A DNA stretch of 64,000 nucleotides, from assembly GCA_001766655.1 (NCBI GenBank), contig MJCC01000012.1, forward strand, positions 556,827 to 620,826, given 5' to 3'. The notes beneath the pieces were generated by a model. The model saw nothing but the letters and a program-made list of their open reading frames with translations, was not told the DNA's origin and did no database searches. Of this stretch, positions 19,383 to 29,607 are shown one piece after another; position 1 is the stretch's first letter; each line of letters starts with the position of its first letter. Both the position numbers and the translations under genes were made by a program. Origin of the DNA: Phytomonas francai. Its lineage: Eukaryota > Euglenozoa > Kinetoplastea > Trypanosomatida > Trypanosomatidae.

Positions 19383-21431
19383 TTAGCTTTCAAAATTATA
19401 TATTGGAAGATTGTATTTCTTATCTTGGGTCTTGCTATCATTTTCCTGTGTGGTATTATCCACCGATGGAGCGAAGTCGTAAGTTGGTCTTTCATACTCA
19501 ATGACGTTGCTACCAGGCAATGTCGTTGTCTCACTCGCCCCAACTGCACTTGTTTCTGTGTCGTAGGACGGACCAAAATTGAACTTTGGCCGTGGAGGAA
19601 TACCGGTATTTGTGGTCTCTTCCGAGGCATGTGCATCTTTGGTGGCAATCTCGAACTCAAAATTGGAGAATAATTGTGCTCCAGACGTATCGCTTATTTC
19701 GCCAGTACCCGGCGGGGGTGTGAAGTAATCCATTTCGTCGTAGTATGGATCAACGTGGCTATCGCCATTCGCTGGAAGCGCTTCCGAGGAATTGGCTTGG
19801 GTGGGTTCTGGTATGACGTTTATACTGAAGCCTGGCTCTACCAGGGTGTTGGTGTTGCCCACTAAGGGAGAGAACGAGGAGTTGGATGCTGCCGGTTCTG
19901 AGTTAGAACGCGCGAACATTTCGGTATTGAGTCCCGTAGGTCTTAGGGGATCTTGACGCTGAGGCCTTGTACTGTTTTCAATCGTGCGTTTTGTTTCGCT
20001 CGCTTTGAAATCTCCCATCGAAGGCAAGTCCTCGGCGCCAAAAAGGTCGTTTGTTGTGGGATGACCCGAGGGTGAGTTCGATCGCGTTCGCTGATGTACA
20101 ATCGGTTTCAAATAGTTAGAAAGTGTCATGTTTTCAGTGGTACGGGCATCACTCAAGTTTCTACTTCCAGTGTCGCAAAAGAGATTGTCAATTGTGGACT
20201 TATCGTTTGTCTCGGGCTGAGGAGGATTCTTGTTCCGTGCCCATGACAGTACATGGATTGCTGCAGTGGCAACCATGTGATTCACCTGAGCCTGCAGCTG
20301 CTCTTGCTCCATCTTGAGGGCTCCTATGTGCTCATTGATGCTCTTCACTTCGCGACCAACCGGGGTACCCGCGTTGTCGCGACTATACAAAGCCTTTTCA
20401 TTGGCCTCCTTCGTCTGTTCAAGTATTTTGATCTGTGCATTCAGAGAATCAATCTTCTCCAGGTTGGCGATCAGCTCCTCAGTTACATCAGTCTTGTCTT
20501 GAATTCGGCCTAGGGCGAGCTGATCTTCCTCGAGCTTGTGTATTTGCCGCCGTAAATCCTCAATGCGACTCGTGGTTCGAGCTAGTTGCTCACGCAATGT
20601 GTTCTCCGACGTAATAGCGATTTGATCTGTAAGAGGGATTCCGCTCACTAGGGCCATTTGACGGAGGTAAGCAGCCGTAGCGCCGATGTAGTTATTGCGA
20701 AATTTCCGCGCAAGAGCCACAAACTGCGCCCTCACCACATCTTGGCAGCGGGCTGTGATTGCTTTATTAGCCATACCTTCCAACCGCGCAAGCTTATTGC
20801 GCTTATCTTGCAGTTCAATTAACTTTAGTTCACCCTTAGATGCCGCTATTGGAAGGCCTTCGGGATTTGCCTGTTTCTTCCGTTCGAGAATGGTCTCTAG
20901 AGATATGAGCAGCGTCATTGCTTCACCACGAGACATAGCTGACACTTTAGATGTAGATGCTTCGACATGATCCGACTGCGGAGGTTTGAGAATCATATCA
21001 AAAGACAAAGGTAGCCCGTTTTCAGGGTAAACTAAAATAGCCACTTTCATTTTCCCGTTCATACCGTATACTTGTATAGGGACATCTATCACACCGGAGC
21101 CTGAGTTTTCATGTGGACCTAAGACATTTGAGCAGTCCACATTCGTTTCAAACACTGTGTGACGCGGCACCCCGACCATGAATTCCTCCAGTCGAAATAA
21201 AATGAGTTTTGGTGCAAAGCGGCGAGCCACCCCTCCGTTCTTAAAGTGAATGATAGCAGCCCCCTCCGGCATCATGCTGAAGTCCACGACACCGTTTCGA
21301 GAGGTGTAGCATGGCGTAGAACGACGTGTATCTCCACGACGGTAATAGATTGTGTACTTTTGGCCGTCCTGGAATGCCCCAGACTCCACAGAAATCACCT
21401 TAAAGCGTACAATGTGCGTCATTTGTGGCAT
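19383..21431 (-). CDS. N-terminal C2-like domain plus coiled coil protein
   Basis: A 682-aa protein from an ATG at 21431. Residues about 1-150 are beta-rich (THIVRFKVISVESGAF, PIQVYGMNGKMKVAILVY) and resemble an N-terminal C2 (NT-C2/EEIG-type) domain. Residues about 165-400 are helical, with coiled coils (RIEDLRRQIHKLEEDQLAL, INEHIGALKMEQEQLQAQV). The C-terminal 250 residues are disordered. They carry DNLF and NDLF motifs that resemble adaptor-binding signals, and three spaced copies of a P-x-[FY]-[ND]-F element (PKFNF, PTYDF, PIYNF), the last almost at the end. C2 domains bind membranes and DLF-like motifs bind clathrin adaptors, so a membrane-traffic role is a reasonable but untested inference. 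Confidence 0.72.
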   Translation of the reverse strand: MPQMTHIVRFKVISVESGAFQDGQKYTIYYRRGDTRRSTPCYTSRNGVVDFSMMPEGAAIIHFKNGGVARRFAPKLILFRLEEFMVGVPRHTVFETNVDCSNVLGPHENSGSGVIDVPIQVYGMNGKMKVAILVYPENGLPLSFDMILKPPQSDHVEASTSKVSAMSRGEAMTLLISLETILERKKQANPEGLPIAASKGELKLIELQDKRNKLARLEGMANKAITARCQDVVRAQFVALARKFRNNYIGATAAYLRQMALVSGIPLTDQIAITSENTLREQLARTTSRIEDLRRQIHKLEEDQLALGRIQDKTDVTEELIANLEKIDSLNAQIKILEQTKEANEKALYSRDNAGTPVGREVKSINEHIGALKMEQEQLQAQVNHMVATAAIHVLSWARNKNPPQPETNDKSTIDNLFCDTGSRNLSDARTTENMTLSNYLKPIVHQRTRSNSPSGHPTTNDLFGAEDLPSMGDFKASETKRTIENSTRPQRQDPLRPTGLNTEMFARSNSEPAASNSSFSPLVGNTNTLVEPGFSINVIPEPTQANSSEALPANGDSHVDPYYDEMDYFTPPPGTGEISDTSGAQLFSNFEFEIATKDAHASEETTNTGIPPRPKFNFGPSYDTETSAVGASETTTLPGSNVIEYERPTYDFAPSVDNTTQENDSKTQDKKYNLPIYNFES

Positions 21432-22776
21432 TTCTTTTTCCTTGTGTGCGTGTATATAACTCGAATATCTATTTTTAAAAAAAGAAACTCAATGATCAGC
21501 GGGATAATCGCGTTGATAGATCCGAAGGAAAATATACCTACTGCTCTATAATGAATTTGCTACTATCAAATACTTTCGTTTTAAAGGTCAAATATTACAA
21601 ATAATTGTTCTCTGGTTTTAACTTTGAAATAGAGAAAAGACAATAAAGGCAACCATATAGTAAATACTAAAATTTGATACATTGTTCGATTAACATAAAT
21701 ATATCATCAACAAAGCCACACATTATCCATCTTGGGACATTTTCTTGAACGAAAAAGCGCAGCAGAAAATGGCGGTTTTCATTAATAACATATACCATAC
21801 CACTGACGCTGCAAAATCCAAGATGTAAATGCGGCAGCTATTATAATAATTTATCTCCATAGAGTGCAGATATACATGTATACAATAGCATTTAATACAG
21901 AAAGATGATAAGTGTATTTCTAGAATCATCTTTAGAACGTGTATAATAAAATTTTCCTACATAAACATAACTATACTTACAAACCATGATTTAGATTTTT
22001 AAATCTTTCTCTAATGTTTAATATCTATAAAAATTGCCTTCTCTCATCTCTTAAACATTCTTGATTTGATTTATTATATGCTGACACTTAGCATTTCACA
22101 ACAATAAGTGCAAAATGTATATACCAAAATGCATGTACAGTTGACAAAGAAGGAAGCTTATACAAAGAAACTGAGATGCACAATATAAATGAAGATGCAG
22201 TTGAGAAGCAAGTGAATAAAAATAGAGACGAAAAGAAAAACAACTACACAAATTTGAAAGAAATGATTGGATTCATTCAGAATATATAGAATTTTTCGAA
22301 AAATCTACTATTACTAGTTCTTCCTCTACGAGTATTTTTATTCGATAAACCATCGTGTAGTTACAATAATGTCTGCTCTTCTTTTTCTTAAATGTACTGA
22401 TTCAAAAGTAAGACTGTTATCAAGCCATACAAATCAGATTCTTAAACATATTCCCTAATCCAACTGTATTATGCATTTTAAATAGGTTCTGCACCTTTTG
22501 CATAAATTTTATGAATCATCCCAAATACTTTTGAATCTATGCTGAAATCAATCGTGTGTGTATATAAGCATTAAAAAAAGATAAAGGGGTTCTATAGAAA
22601 AAAAGAGTTTTTACTAATGCAGTTATGCGATAGGGAAAAAACTCACTTGAAATAATAAATTGATAAACACAAAATGTATTACGATATATTTTCATTCCCC
22701 CGCCCCCCCCCCCCCTAAATGTGTCACAGGCATTTAAAATCCGGGAAAAATCTATGTGGTAGAAGTGGTTGAACAG

Positions 22777-22812
<36 letters not shown>

Positions 22813-23261
22813 CTTTAAAAAAATTCTATGCAACGCAAGAAGTGAAAAAGTTAAAATCATAAAGAAAATGAATAGAAACCATCGAAAAAAATGCATTGTT
22901 TGCCTGTATTTTCTAATTGTTAATGTAAAAAAAACGACCATGCCAGAACACTGTAAAGTAATAGTAAAGCGTGTCTCTGTATTCCATAACGAATCGTGAA
23001 AGGATAGAAAGAATATTGTGTGTCTGGATTTATGGTCTAGCAGAATTTTCTTTTCCATTTTATTTCCTTTACGGATATGCGCCCAATAAACCATGTGAAC
23101 TTGTTCCGGGGGATATAGAGGGAGAACAAGATGGATACTGCTCTTTACTAATTTTTTCGGGTTTAAACAGAAAAGGGAGTATTATACGGTAAAAGGCAAA
23201 GATGAGCAAAAGCTAATGATAGTCTAAGTGAAGAGAGATGGAAAATAAAGATGTTTATAAT
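21432..23261. other. Intergenic spacer, 1.8 kb
   Basis: Very AT-rich. It holds a C13 run (22703-22715, preceded by C5 and a G) and a TA tract (about 22778-22810). No gene or RNA is recognised. Confidence 0.55.
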
Positions 23262-24338
23262 TTATTCACGACGCCGGTTACCATTATTATGGTTTTTATT
23301 CCGAATATTCGTTTTAAAATCATTCCGGCGATGCTCTCCATGTGTTTTAGAATCGTTGGAAGTATGCTGAACGTTGCGGTTCAGCTGATGCATCCAGATA
23401 CGGCATTTGTAGTGTGTATGCAGCATGCGCGTGAGGACTTTAAAGTCTACGTAAGACTCGCTCGTGTACTGCAGAGTAAGCTTCTTGCGATCATACTGAA
23501 AAATTGCACGCTCAATAGTAATAGGTACGTTCAAATCAGCCTCCTCTAAGTATTCTTGGCAACGTAGCAATGCTTCTTCTTCAGCTTCAGGAAGTTTTTC
23601 GTAACACATGATGTCTAGGTTGCTTACCTGGCGCAACACCCTTCGCAAATTCGTATTATCTCCAGCTTTGTTATCGTTGTCACGACTACTAGTGTTTTTC
23701 CGCTTTTCCGGGGTCCTATCAGTGGTTTCTGCGGTTATCGTTTTGGTTGAATTAACAGCTGATATAATACCCATGTCCTCGCCGCGGTCTCCCTCAACAA
23801 TTACATAGAGCCCGACTAAATCATTGATTTCTATATCTGAAGGAAAAATTTCGTACACGTCAGATATGATAAATGTCCCCTCACCGTATCGAAGCGCTAC
23901 AGTTACCTCCACGGAGTGGCGGCACAAGACCGGCCGCGGTCGGCCACTGACGTAGATCTTCCCAATGTTCTTTGAGGGCATAGTGCTTGGTGAATTGTTA
24001 AGCTTAGACAAGTTAAACCCCTCAAGAGGGTTTAGGGGGTTAAGAATATCATGGGAGTGGAATAGTGAACGATTGACAGGCTCCACTGTGCCCTCCTCCC
24101 CTCCTTGCGCTTGATGTGGTTCGAAGGGTGCTGCATTAATGTTCGGCTCAACAAAGGGGGAACTCAAACCACTATAAGGGGTTTGATTAGTGTAGTACGA
24201 CATGGTTTCTGGGCTACATCCTGGCGCCGGTGTTTCTGTCGAGAATGGCAACATTGACGAGCGAACAGAATCCTCGGGGGCAAGCAAACAGCAGCTGTAG
24301 GGGTCATGACGAATCTGCACAATAGGTTTTGTAGTCAT
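23262..24338 (-). CDS. PSP1-domain protein
   Basis: A 358-aa protein with its start at the ATG at 24338. The open frame upstream begins at TTG and crosses a pyrimidine tract followed by GATTCAG, so those 30 codons are 5' UTR. The C-terminal part (about residues 235-325) matches the PSP1 C-terminal domain: LRRVLRQVSNLD, ALLRCQEYLEEADLNVPI, AIFQYDRKKLTLQYTSE, VDFKVLTRML and RIWMHQL. The N-terminal half is polar, and the last 25 residues are Asn/Arg-rich. In Crithidia, PSP1-domain proteins occur in the cycling-sequence-binding complexes that control S-phase mRNAs, so an RNA-regulatory role is likely but inferred. Confidence 0.85.
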   Translation of the reverse strand: MTTKPIVQIRHDPYSCCLLAPEDSVRSSMLPFSTETPAPGCSPETMSYYTNQTPYSGLSSPFVEPNINAAPFEPHQAQGGEEGTVEPVNRSLFHSHDILNPLNPLEGFNLSKLNNSPSTMPSKNIGKIYVSGRPRPVLCRHSVEVTVALRYGEGTFIISDVYEIFPSDIEINDLVGLYVIVEGDRGEDMGIISAVNSTKTITAETTDRTPEKRKNTSSRDNDNKAGDNTNLRRVLRQVSNLDIMCYEKLPEAEEEALLRCQEYLEEADLNVPITIERAIFQYDRKKLTLQYTSESYVDFKVLTRMLHTHYKCRIWMHQLNRNVQHTSNDSKTHGEHRRNDFKTNIRNKNHNNGNRRRE

Positions 24339-24862
24339 GGTATTGTTTGCCTTATTAAATGCCTGAATCACAGAGTTAGTGCAATCGGAGAGAGGAAAAA
24401 ACATTACGTTGGTGAAGAAAAATATCAATAATAATCTATGTATTTCTAATATATATATTTATATGGTAGTTACGAAATTTAGATATGAACAATATGTATC
24501 GTGTATTTTAGACCTATACAGTTAAGTTTCTATGAGACTTGAAATGTCAAAAAATCAAAGTGAATACCTACTGAAAATTCAAATCTAAGGCTACAGTGTT
24601 TTATATACGTATGCAAAGAAACTCAAAATAAGAGATGGACGAGGCACCATGAGACTGTGGATATATGTGCTATGTGAACAACTCACATAGAAGGGGTACG
24701 AAGCAAGACCATCAACAAATCACAACTATGCCGATATGTTGAAGTGTACGTCTATCATCAATGCACCTACTTAAGTATTTGTTTTACTAAACTCATTTTT
24801 TATGATGAGCATGAACAAGCCGATGCCGTCGAGTATTACAACATGTTATCCATGCTCTCATA
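24339..24862. other. Intergenic spacer
   Basis: Carries the PSP1 gene's splice acceptor region and the CIAO1 3' UTR. AT-rich; nothing else seen. Confidence 0.5.
24363..24401 (-). promoter_or_regulatory. Trans-splice acceptor of the PSP1-domain gene
   Basis: The minus strand reads a TTTTTTCCTCTCTCC tract, then a spacer, then GATTCAG with the AG at 24364-24363, 25 nt before the ATG at 24338. It decides the start codon. Confidence 0.7.
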
Positions 24863-26074
24863 TCAGCATCGAGTTGCTGAGACTCTCCATAGCTTGACGA
24901 CATCGTCATCTCCACCTGTAGCCAGTAGCAGGCCTTGGTTTTTGTGCGTATCATCCAGAATTCCATTACTTTCCGCACACAACCTACCAAATGATGAAAA
25001 AGAAACAGAGTTAACATCTGCCTCGTGTGCCGCATGGAGCGTCGTGGCTATATGCACATGCACACCCTCGGAGTTCTGGAACAGAAACAGCAAGGATACA
25101 CTGTTATCACCACTACCACATGCTACAAGGGGCTCACCATGCGGGGCCCATGCCACAGAGTAAATGGGACGTTCAGCAAATCCTGATCCACGTGCCACGC
25201 TCTCGAATTTACCACTTGCGTTTCGCTTCCAGAAAGAAACCGTACAATCATCCGAACAAGCGCATAGTAGTGGCTGAGGAGTGGATGCGTCACACATCTC
25301 ATTCCCACCTTCACCTAATTCATATCTTCTCTCGTTCGCGATGCAGTATTCTAAGCGTTGTAATGCCAACATCCACACAGTTCCCTCATGCTCCTTTAGA
25401 GTTTCTATGCAGTGCCAATCATCCTGACGGTGCGAATCACACCATACACGTATGGTATCATCATAGCCACATGAAAGGACAAGTGGATGTTCATTAGGAC
25501 CTGAAGAAAGGTACCACAGACAGTGCTTGACATCTTGTGTATGACCGGTGAGAATCCCACCACACTCATACTCGCCCTCAGCGACCCGCTCCCAGACCCA
25601 CACCGTGTGATCGCGCGAGCATGTTGCCAAGATGCTGTCTGTTGCCCACTCTACACATTTCACTTCGCTCTCGTGCCCGTCAAGGATACCTTCGACCTCG
25701 AATTCGCAGCTTCCCATAGAGCTTCGACGCCATACACTAACCGTATGATCAAAGGAAGCACAGGCTAGATATTCTCCACTTGGGCTCCAGCTCACGTGGC
25801 GCACCGTGCGGTCATGTTCCCCTTCCAGGATGCCAATGCACTTCCATTCCGCAGTATCACCTTCTCTGGATGATTCCGAGGCTTGACTCCATAGTCGAAC
25901 GGTTGCATCTGCTGAAGAGGTTGCCAAGATGCTAGCTGTGGGACACCACGCCACACACCAAACTCGTCCTTTGTGCCCCTCTAGGGTAGCAACATGTTCC
26001 ATATGGAAGTTTGTTGGCGGCGCGGAAAGCAACTTTATCGGCATGTCATGTGAGCGTGCTTCGAAACCCATCAT
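24863..26074 (-). CDS. CIAO1: Probable cytosolic iron-sulfur assembly protein CIAO1 (seven WD40 repeats)
   Basis: A 403-aa WD40 propeller. It follows CIAO1/Cia1 closely: HDRTVRHVSWSPSGEYLACA and SFDHTVSVW, ECEG-type blade ends, GHESEVKCVEWA, ILATCSRDHTVWVWE, ILTGHTQDVKHCLW, and SCGYDDTIRVW with a tryptophan-containing WHCIETLKEHEGTVW. CIAO1 is the docking platform of the CIA targeting complex that delivers [4Fe-4S] clusters to cytosolic and nuclear apoproteins, working with MMS19 and CIAO2B. MMS19 lies in the same array at 32848-35730. The protein is longer than the usual 330-345 aa, mainly through insertions between late blades (IANERRYELGEGGNEM, LCAESNGILDDTHKN) and an N-terminal extension of about 25 residues. 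ATG at 26074; a second ATG is the next codon. Confidence 0.9.
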   Translation of the reverse strand: MMGFEARSHDMPIKLLSAPPTNFHMEHVATLEGHKGRVWCVAWCPTASILATSSADATVRLWSQASESSREGDTAEWKCIGILEGEHDRTVRHVSWSPSGEYLACASFDHTVSVWRRSSMGSCEFEVEGILDGHESEVKCVEWATDSILATCSRDHTVWVWERVAEGEYECGGILTGHTQDVKHCLWYLSSGPNEHPLVLSCGYDDTIRVWCDSHRQDDWHCIETLKEHEGTVWMLALQRLEYCIANERRYELGEGGNEMCDASTPQPLLCACSDDCTVSFWKRNASGKFESVARGSGFAERPIYSVAWAPHGEPLVACGSGDNSVSLLFLFQNSEGVHVHIATTLHAAHEADVNSVSFSSFGRLCAESNGILDDTHKNQGLLLATGGDDDVVKLWRVSATRC

Positions 26075-26383
26075 ACTTGTACTATAAAGTTCCTAAAGTT
26101 TGGAAACAAAGTAAAAATGGACTAAATACCACATGATTAACGTCATACGCGATAAAAACAAAATGGACATCGTTAAATGAGCTTATTGCCTGCATTTTAT
26201 AGCTCTTTTATAAATCAGGTGCTAGTTAAAGGCTTTATAAATTTAATCGTAACTAGACAAAATTAGACTTAACGCAATAAACTTCATCCGCTTCCATGAC
26301 AAGTCTATTTGCAAAATAAGGTATCCAATTATTGATTAAAAAGTTACTGGCTAATGTAATTTAAGAGAAACGTAGACAGGAAT
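26075..26383. other. Intergenic spacer
   Basis: AT-rich spacer; no feature seen. Confidence 0.5.
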
Positions 26384-27055
26384 CTAGTCTTCGTCACTGT
26401 CAGGAAACTGGTAGGAGCGCACTGAGAAATCCACACCCGCGCCGTAAAACTTTCCCTTGTTTTTTTGCTTCAGCTTATTAAAGCTCTTCCCCTTTACCTG
26501 CATCATCTCTTGATTCTGTCGCAAGACCATATGCTCAGACCCAGGACGGTTGTCGCGCAGAACGTCAGAATGAAATTCTACTTTGCTTGGATTGATTCGT
26601 TGAAAGCGGCGATAGGATCCATCCTCCATACGGTTTGAAGGACCACTTCGGGTTCGGTTGCTGTCGAGCTCCTGACGCCGCGTATTGATGGGAGATTTTG
26701 TATCTTCTATTGTACTGTTTTTCGACACCTTCTTCGAAACTGTTTCGGGGACGGACGACTTCTCATCCAAACTATTTGATATGGGCGCCCCCTTGGATTC
26801 CACACGTGGTGACACTTGGGTAAGCGACTCCTTTAGATTAGACTGAGGCGATCCACCATTGATGGATAAATTATCATCACGCTTCCGTTTTCGATTCCTG
26901 TTACATATCAGTGCTTCAAGATTGATTTGTTTAAATAATTCTTCCCTTTTCGTCTCATCGATCAACGCGGAGTCTTTCTTAAAGGCTTTAGCAACCGCTG
27001 GATAATGTTGAAGAAAATACTCCCTAATTAAGGCATTAATAGCAGAAGAAGCCAT
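26384..27055 (-). CDS. Nopp140/SRP40-like nucleolar protein
   Basis: A 223-aa protein from an ATG at 27055. The N-terminal 40 residues (INALIREYFLQHYPAVAKAF) form a LisH-like dimerisation motif. The middle is Ser/Lys-rich with a basic cluster NRNRKRKRDD. The C-terminal 75 residues match the SRP40 C-terminal domain of Nopp140: FQRINPSKVEFHSDVLRDN, KGKSFNKLKQKNKGKFYGAG and VDFSVRSYQFPDSDED. Nopp140 is a nucleolar chaperone of box C/D and H/ACA snoRNPs. The long acidic-serine/basic repeat region of animal and yeast homologues is almost absent, so this is a minimal version. NOP56, a C/D snoRNP core protein, lies in the same array. Confidence 0.8.
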   Translation of the reverse strand: MASSAINALIREYFLQHYPAVAKAFKKDSALIDETKREELFKQINLEALICNRNRKRKRDDNLSINGGSPQSNLKESLTQVSPRVESKGAPISNSLDEKSSVPETVSKKVSKNSTIEDTKSPINTRRQELDSNRTRSGPSNRMEDGSYRRFQRINPSKVEFHSDVLRDNRPGSEHMVLRQNQEMMQVKGKSFNKLKQKNKGKFYGAGVDFSVRSYQFPDSDED

Positions 27056-27171
27056 TAATAATTCAGGTTTACCTTACTTTCCTGCGCGCCTAACTCCCTG
27101 CTTTGTCAACAAAATAGACGTTCAAGTCTCTACTTATGAAGTGCTAAGGCACAAAAAGGTATGCCACATAA

Positions 27172-27204
<33 letters not shown>

Positions 27205-27618
27205 AAGGAAGAGGAAAATTAGGATGGAGGAAACAAACTTCTTTGCTAGCATGGCAAGTCGAAATACGAGTCAAAGTATTGATGGGAAAAACGGATCGAT
27301 AAGAATACGTTTTGCCTTCGACACTGTAAAGACTAATGAGTATAAGACAAGGAATATTAAAACCATTAACATTATATAGAGATAACGAGAAGCTACACTT
27401 TGCAACAATGCATATACAGAAAAAGTGAGGTTGCGTAGTCAAGTAAAAATAGCAGGTTACCATATTTTTGACATGGCTGTTAATAAAAAGAGCTCTACTA
27501 ATCCGCTGTAACAGGCTTCACGCACGTTTTTTTTACATGGTGAAAAAGATAAGAAAAATGGAGAAACAACAGAAGCAGAACCACCACTAGATTGCGACAC
27601 AATGGAAAGGGGTAAATT
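27056..27618. other. Intergenic spacer with a TA tract
   Basis: Holds a TA microsatellite (about 27174-27202). Otherwise AT-rich with no gene recognised. Confidence 0.55.
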
Positions 27619-28611
27619 CTAGCTTGCTTTAGACTTAGGAGAACCCATATCATCTACCATCCCCTCAGCCCAGGCTGAGAGAAGCGCATATGAAGCTGTA
27701 AAGGCTGGCGGCAAAGCAAACTCATGTGTGCCTCTGAGAGCCTTTTGCACGTTTTCCTTGGATACCCATCCAACGCTGAGGAGTTCATCTTGGTCTGCCT
27801 TCGGTATGGAACTGTTGTCTGCAACAGCGTAGTAGCATGCCATAATCTGTGAAGGAAAGGGCCATGGTTGTGAGCCCGCATAACGCAGTTCAGAAATAAC
27901 AACATTGGACTCCTCAAATACCTCCCGAGAAACAGCATCTTCCAATGACTCTCCCTGTAAGAGATAGCCCGCAAGAATGGTTTGTATTGGCTTATTTTCA
28001 GGCGCTTTGAAAGTCCGATTCTTTCGTTGTGATAGGAGCACATTGCCTCTTCCGTCAAGTACAGCCACAATTATCGCTGGGGAGACCTGAGGATAATGCA
28101 CGGCGCTGCAAGATGAGCACTGCAAAGAGGCGCCCAGGTCCTGAAGCTGATTAGTTCCACCGCATCGGGGGCAAAATTTAAACGAAGTCAGCCAATGATG
28201 CATAGAGATAGACAACCCCAGAAGGGATAACTCGTTTTCGTCAAGATAATTAAAAAGAGCACGGGCGTTTACCCAGCTACCAGATACTAGGTAGTCTGGC
28301 TTTACATCTTCTCGACTCGTTACGAAGAGATTGTATTGCCCTTTTTCGTTCTCACCAACATAGGCTGGACGCGAAAGGTTAATCACGTTCCCTTCCTTAT
28401 TTGGTTGAATGGGATGCAGCCATCTCCTACCCTCACCGGTGACGAAAATTTTTGAACCGTCAACCTCACATACCACAGCATGGGGATTTGCGGTAGATGA
28501 TAACTTGGATTTTAAAAAGTCCTCTAATTTTCGATCCTTTTCGTGTCTATTTAGTGAACAACTAGTTAGTGAAAATTTCACAAATTCTTTGCCTAAAATA
28601 GAAGCTTTCAT
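27619..28611 (-). CDS. NUDIX hydrolase, NADH pyrophosphatase type
   Basis: A 330-aa protein matching the NudC/NUDT12 family, which cleaves NAD(H) to NMN(H) and AMP and, in bacteria and mammals, can remove NAD caps from RNA. After an N-terminal domain of about 165 residues there is a zinc ribbon (CPRCG ... CSSC, about residues 176-195). The NUDIX box follows (GYLLQGESLEDAVSREVFEE), with the catalytic REVFEE glutamates present. Then comes the NADH-pyrophosphatase signature SQPWPFPSQIM. The residue normally glycine after EEx is asparagine or serine here (EESN). No C-terminal peroxisome signal is evident (ends KSKAS). ATG at 28611. Confidence 0.9.
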   Translation of the reverse strand: MKASILGKEFVKFSLTSCSLNRHEKDRKLEDFLKSKLSSTANPHAVVCEVDGSKIFVTGEGRRWLHPIQPNKEGNVINLSRPAYVGENEKGQYNLFVTSREDVKPDYLVSGSWVNARALFNYLDENELSLLGLSISMHHWLTSFKFCPRCGGTNQLQDLGASLQCSSCSAVHYPQVSPAIIVAVLDGRGNVLLSQRKNRTFKAPENKPIQTILAGYLLQGESLEDAVSREVFEESNVVISELRYAGSQPWPFPSQIMACYYAVADNSSIPKADQDELLSVGWVSKENVQKALRGTHEFALPPAFTASYALLSAWAEGMVDDMGSPKSKAS

Positions 28612-29607
28612 ATATTATGCAACTAAAGCTGTAAAACTATTCTTTCTATTGCGTAACCCTTAGTGATGCAACCATAAACGAGACGAAGTCAACCGGTTGC
28701 CAAATAAATATAGAGTTGTAAATAAATCTAATGCTACCCTTCATTCCTACTAGCTGTCAGTATATGTCTATTCTTGGTACCCTTTGTTTCTTTACTTTTA
28801 GGGCATCGAAAACGTACCTTTGAAAAAGGATTGCAAACCATATATCAATGCGGTTTATCCTATTATTATATTAAATGAACTTAACATTAGGCAATCTCAA
28901 AAAAAAAACATCACGCCTTTCCTTTAAAAAAAAAAAAAAACGCATTGTCGATTCATTGCAATTTAAGCAGGTAAACTATGGTAACATCAACAACATATCG
29001 ACTAAAGGAAAGATACAGAGCGTGTGTCTGGATGCTTTCTATGATCCTTTCGTCTTTAAGAAGCAAGAGACACCAACAAAGTGGTATCGAATGCGCTAAT
29101 AAAAAGAGAAAGCTGTGGTTACAGCTACTGGGAATCAAATATACAAGATGAAAAAGATAACGTGTTTAGTGTATAATTTTGAGGCATAATATTATGTTAA
29201 GTGGCCCATTTTGATCTGAACAAACTTTCGATTTCAGTGAAAGCCAAAATGGTGGCACCTCGCCAGACTGCGAAACAAATAGGTATTCATTGGCCTAGTG
29301 ACACGGTGCGTAAATTACTTGTTAGAATTTAAAGTGCTCTCTGCCCTTGCCAAAATTAATAATTCAGTCAATGTTCATCAATCACTAATTGCTAATGAAC
29401 TATGTTATCTTTCTCCATTTAGGATGACGATTATTGAATGAGTCGAAAGTGCATTTAATTGGCAATCCTATCTTCATCATCTTAATTCGGAAATTAATAA
29501 AGCGGCGTAAATATTGTAGTAGGATTCTCTCTCTATATATACACGCATATACCTCATTAAAAGCGATACGGTTTGGAAAAGTGAAAGTCTGTCCAAAGGC
29601 TAGCCCT
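28612..29607. other. Intergenic spacer, about 1 kb
   Basis: AT-rich, with A runs at about 28899-28907 and 28927-28940. A 27-codon plus-strand reading frame at 29249-29332 is discussed among the rejected items. No gene is called. Confidence 0.5.

Noticed and set aside
29249..29332. A 27-codon plus-strand frame beginning MVAPRQTAKQ, reminiscent of a histone H3 tail
   Set aside because: Too short, no continuation, opposite strand to the array, and not the trypanosomatid H3 N-terminus.
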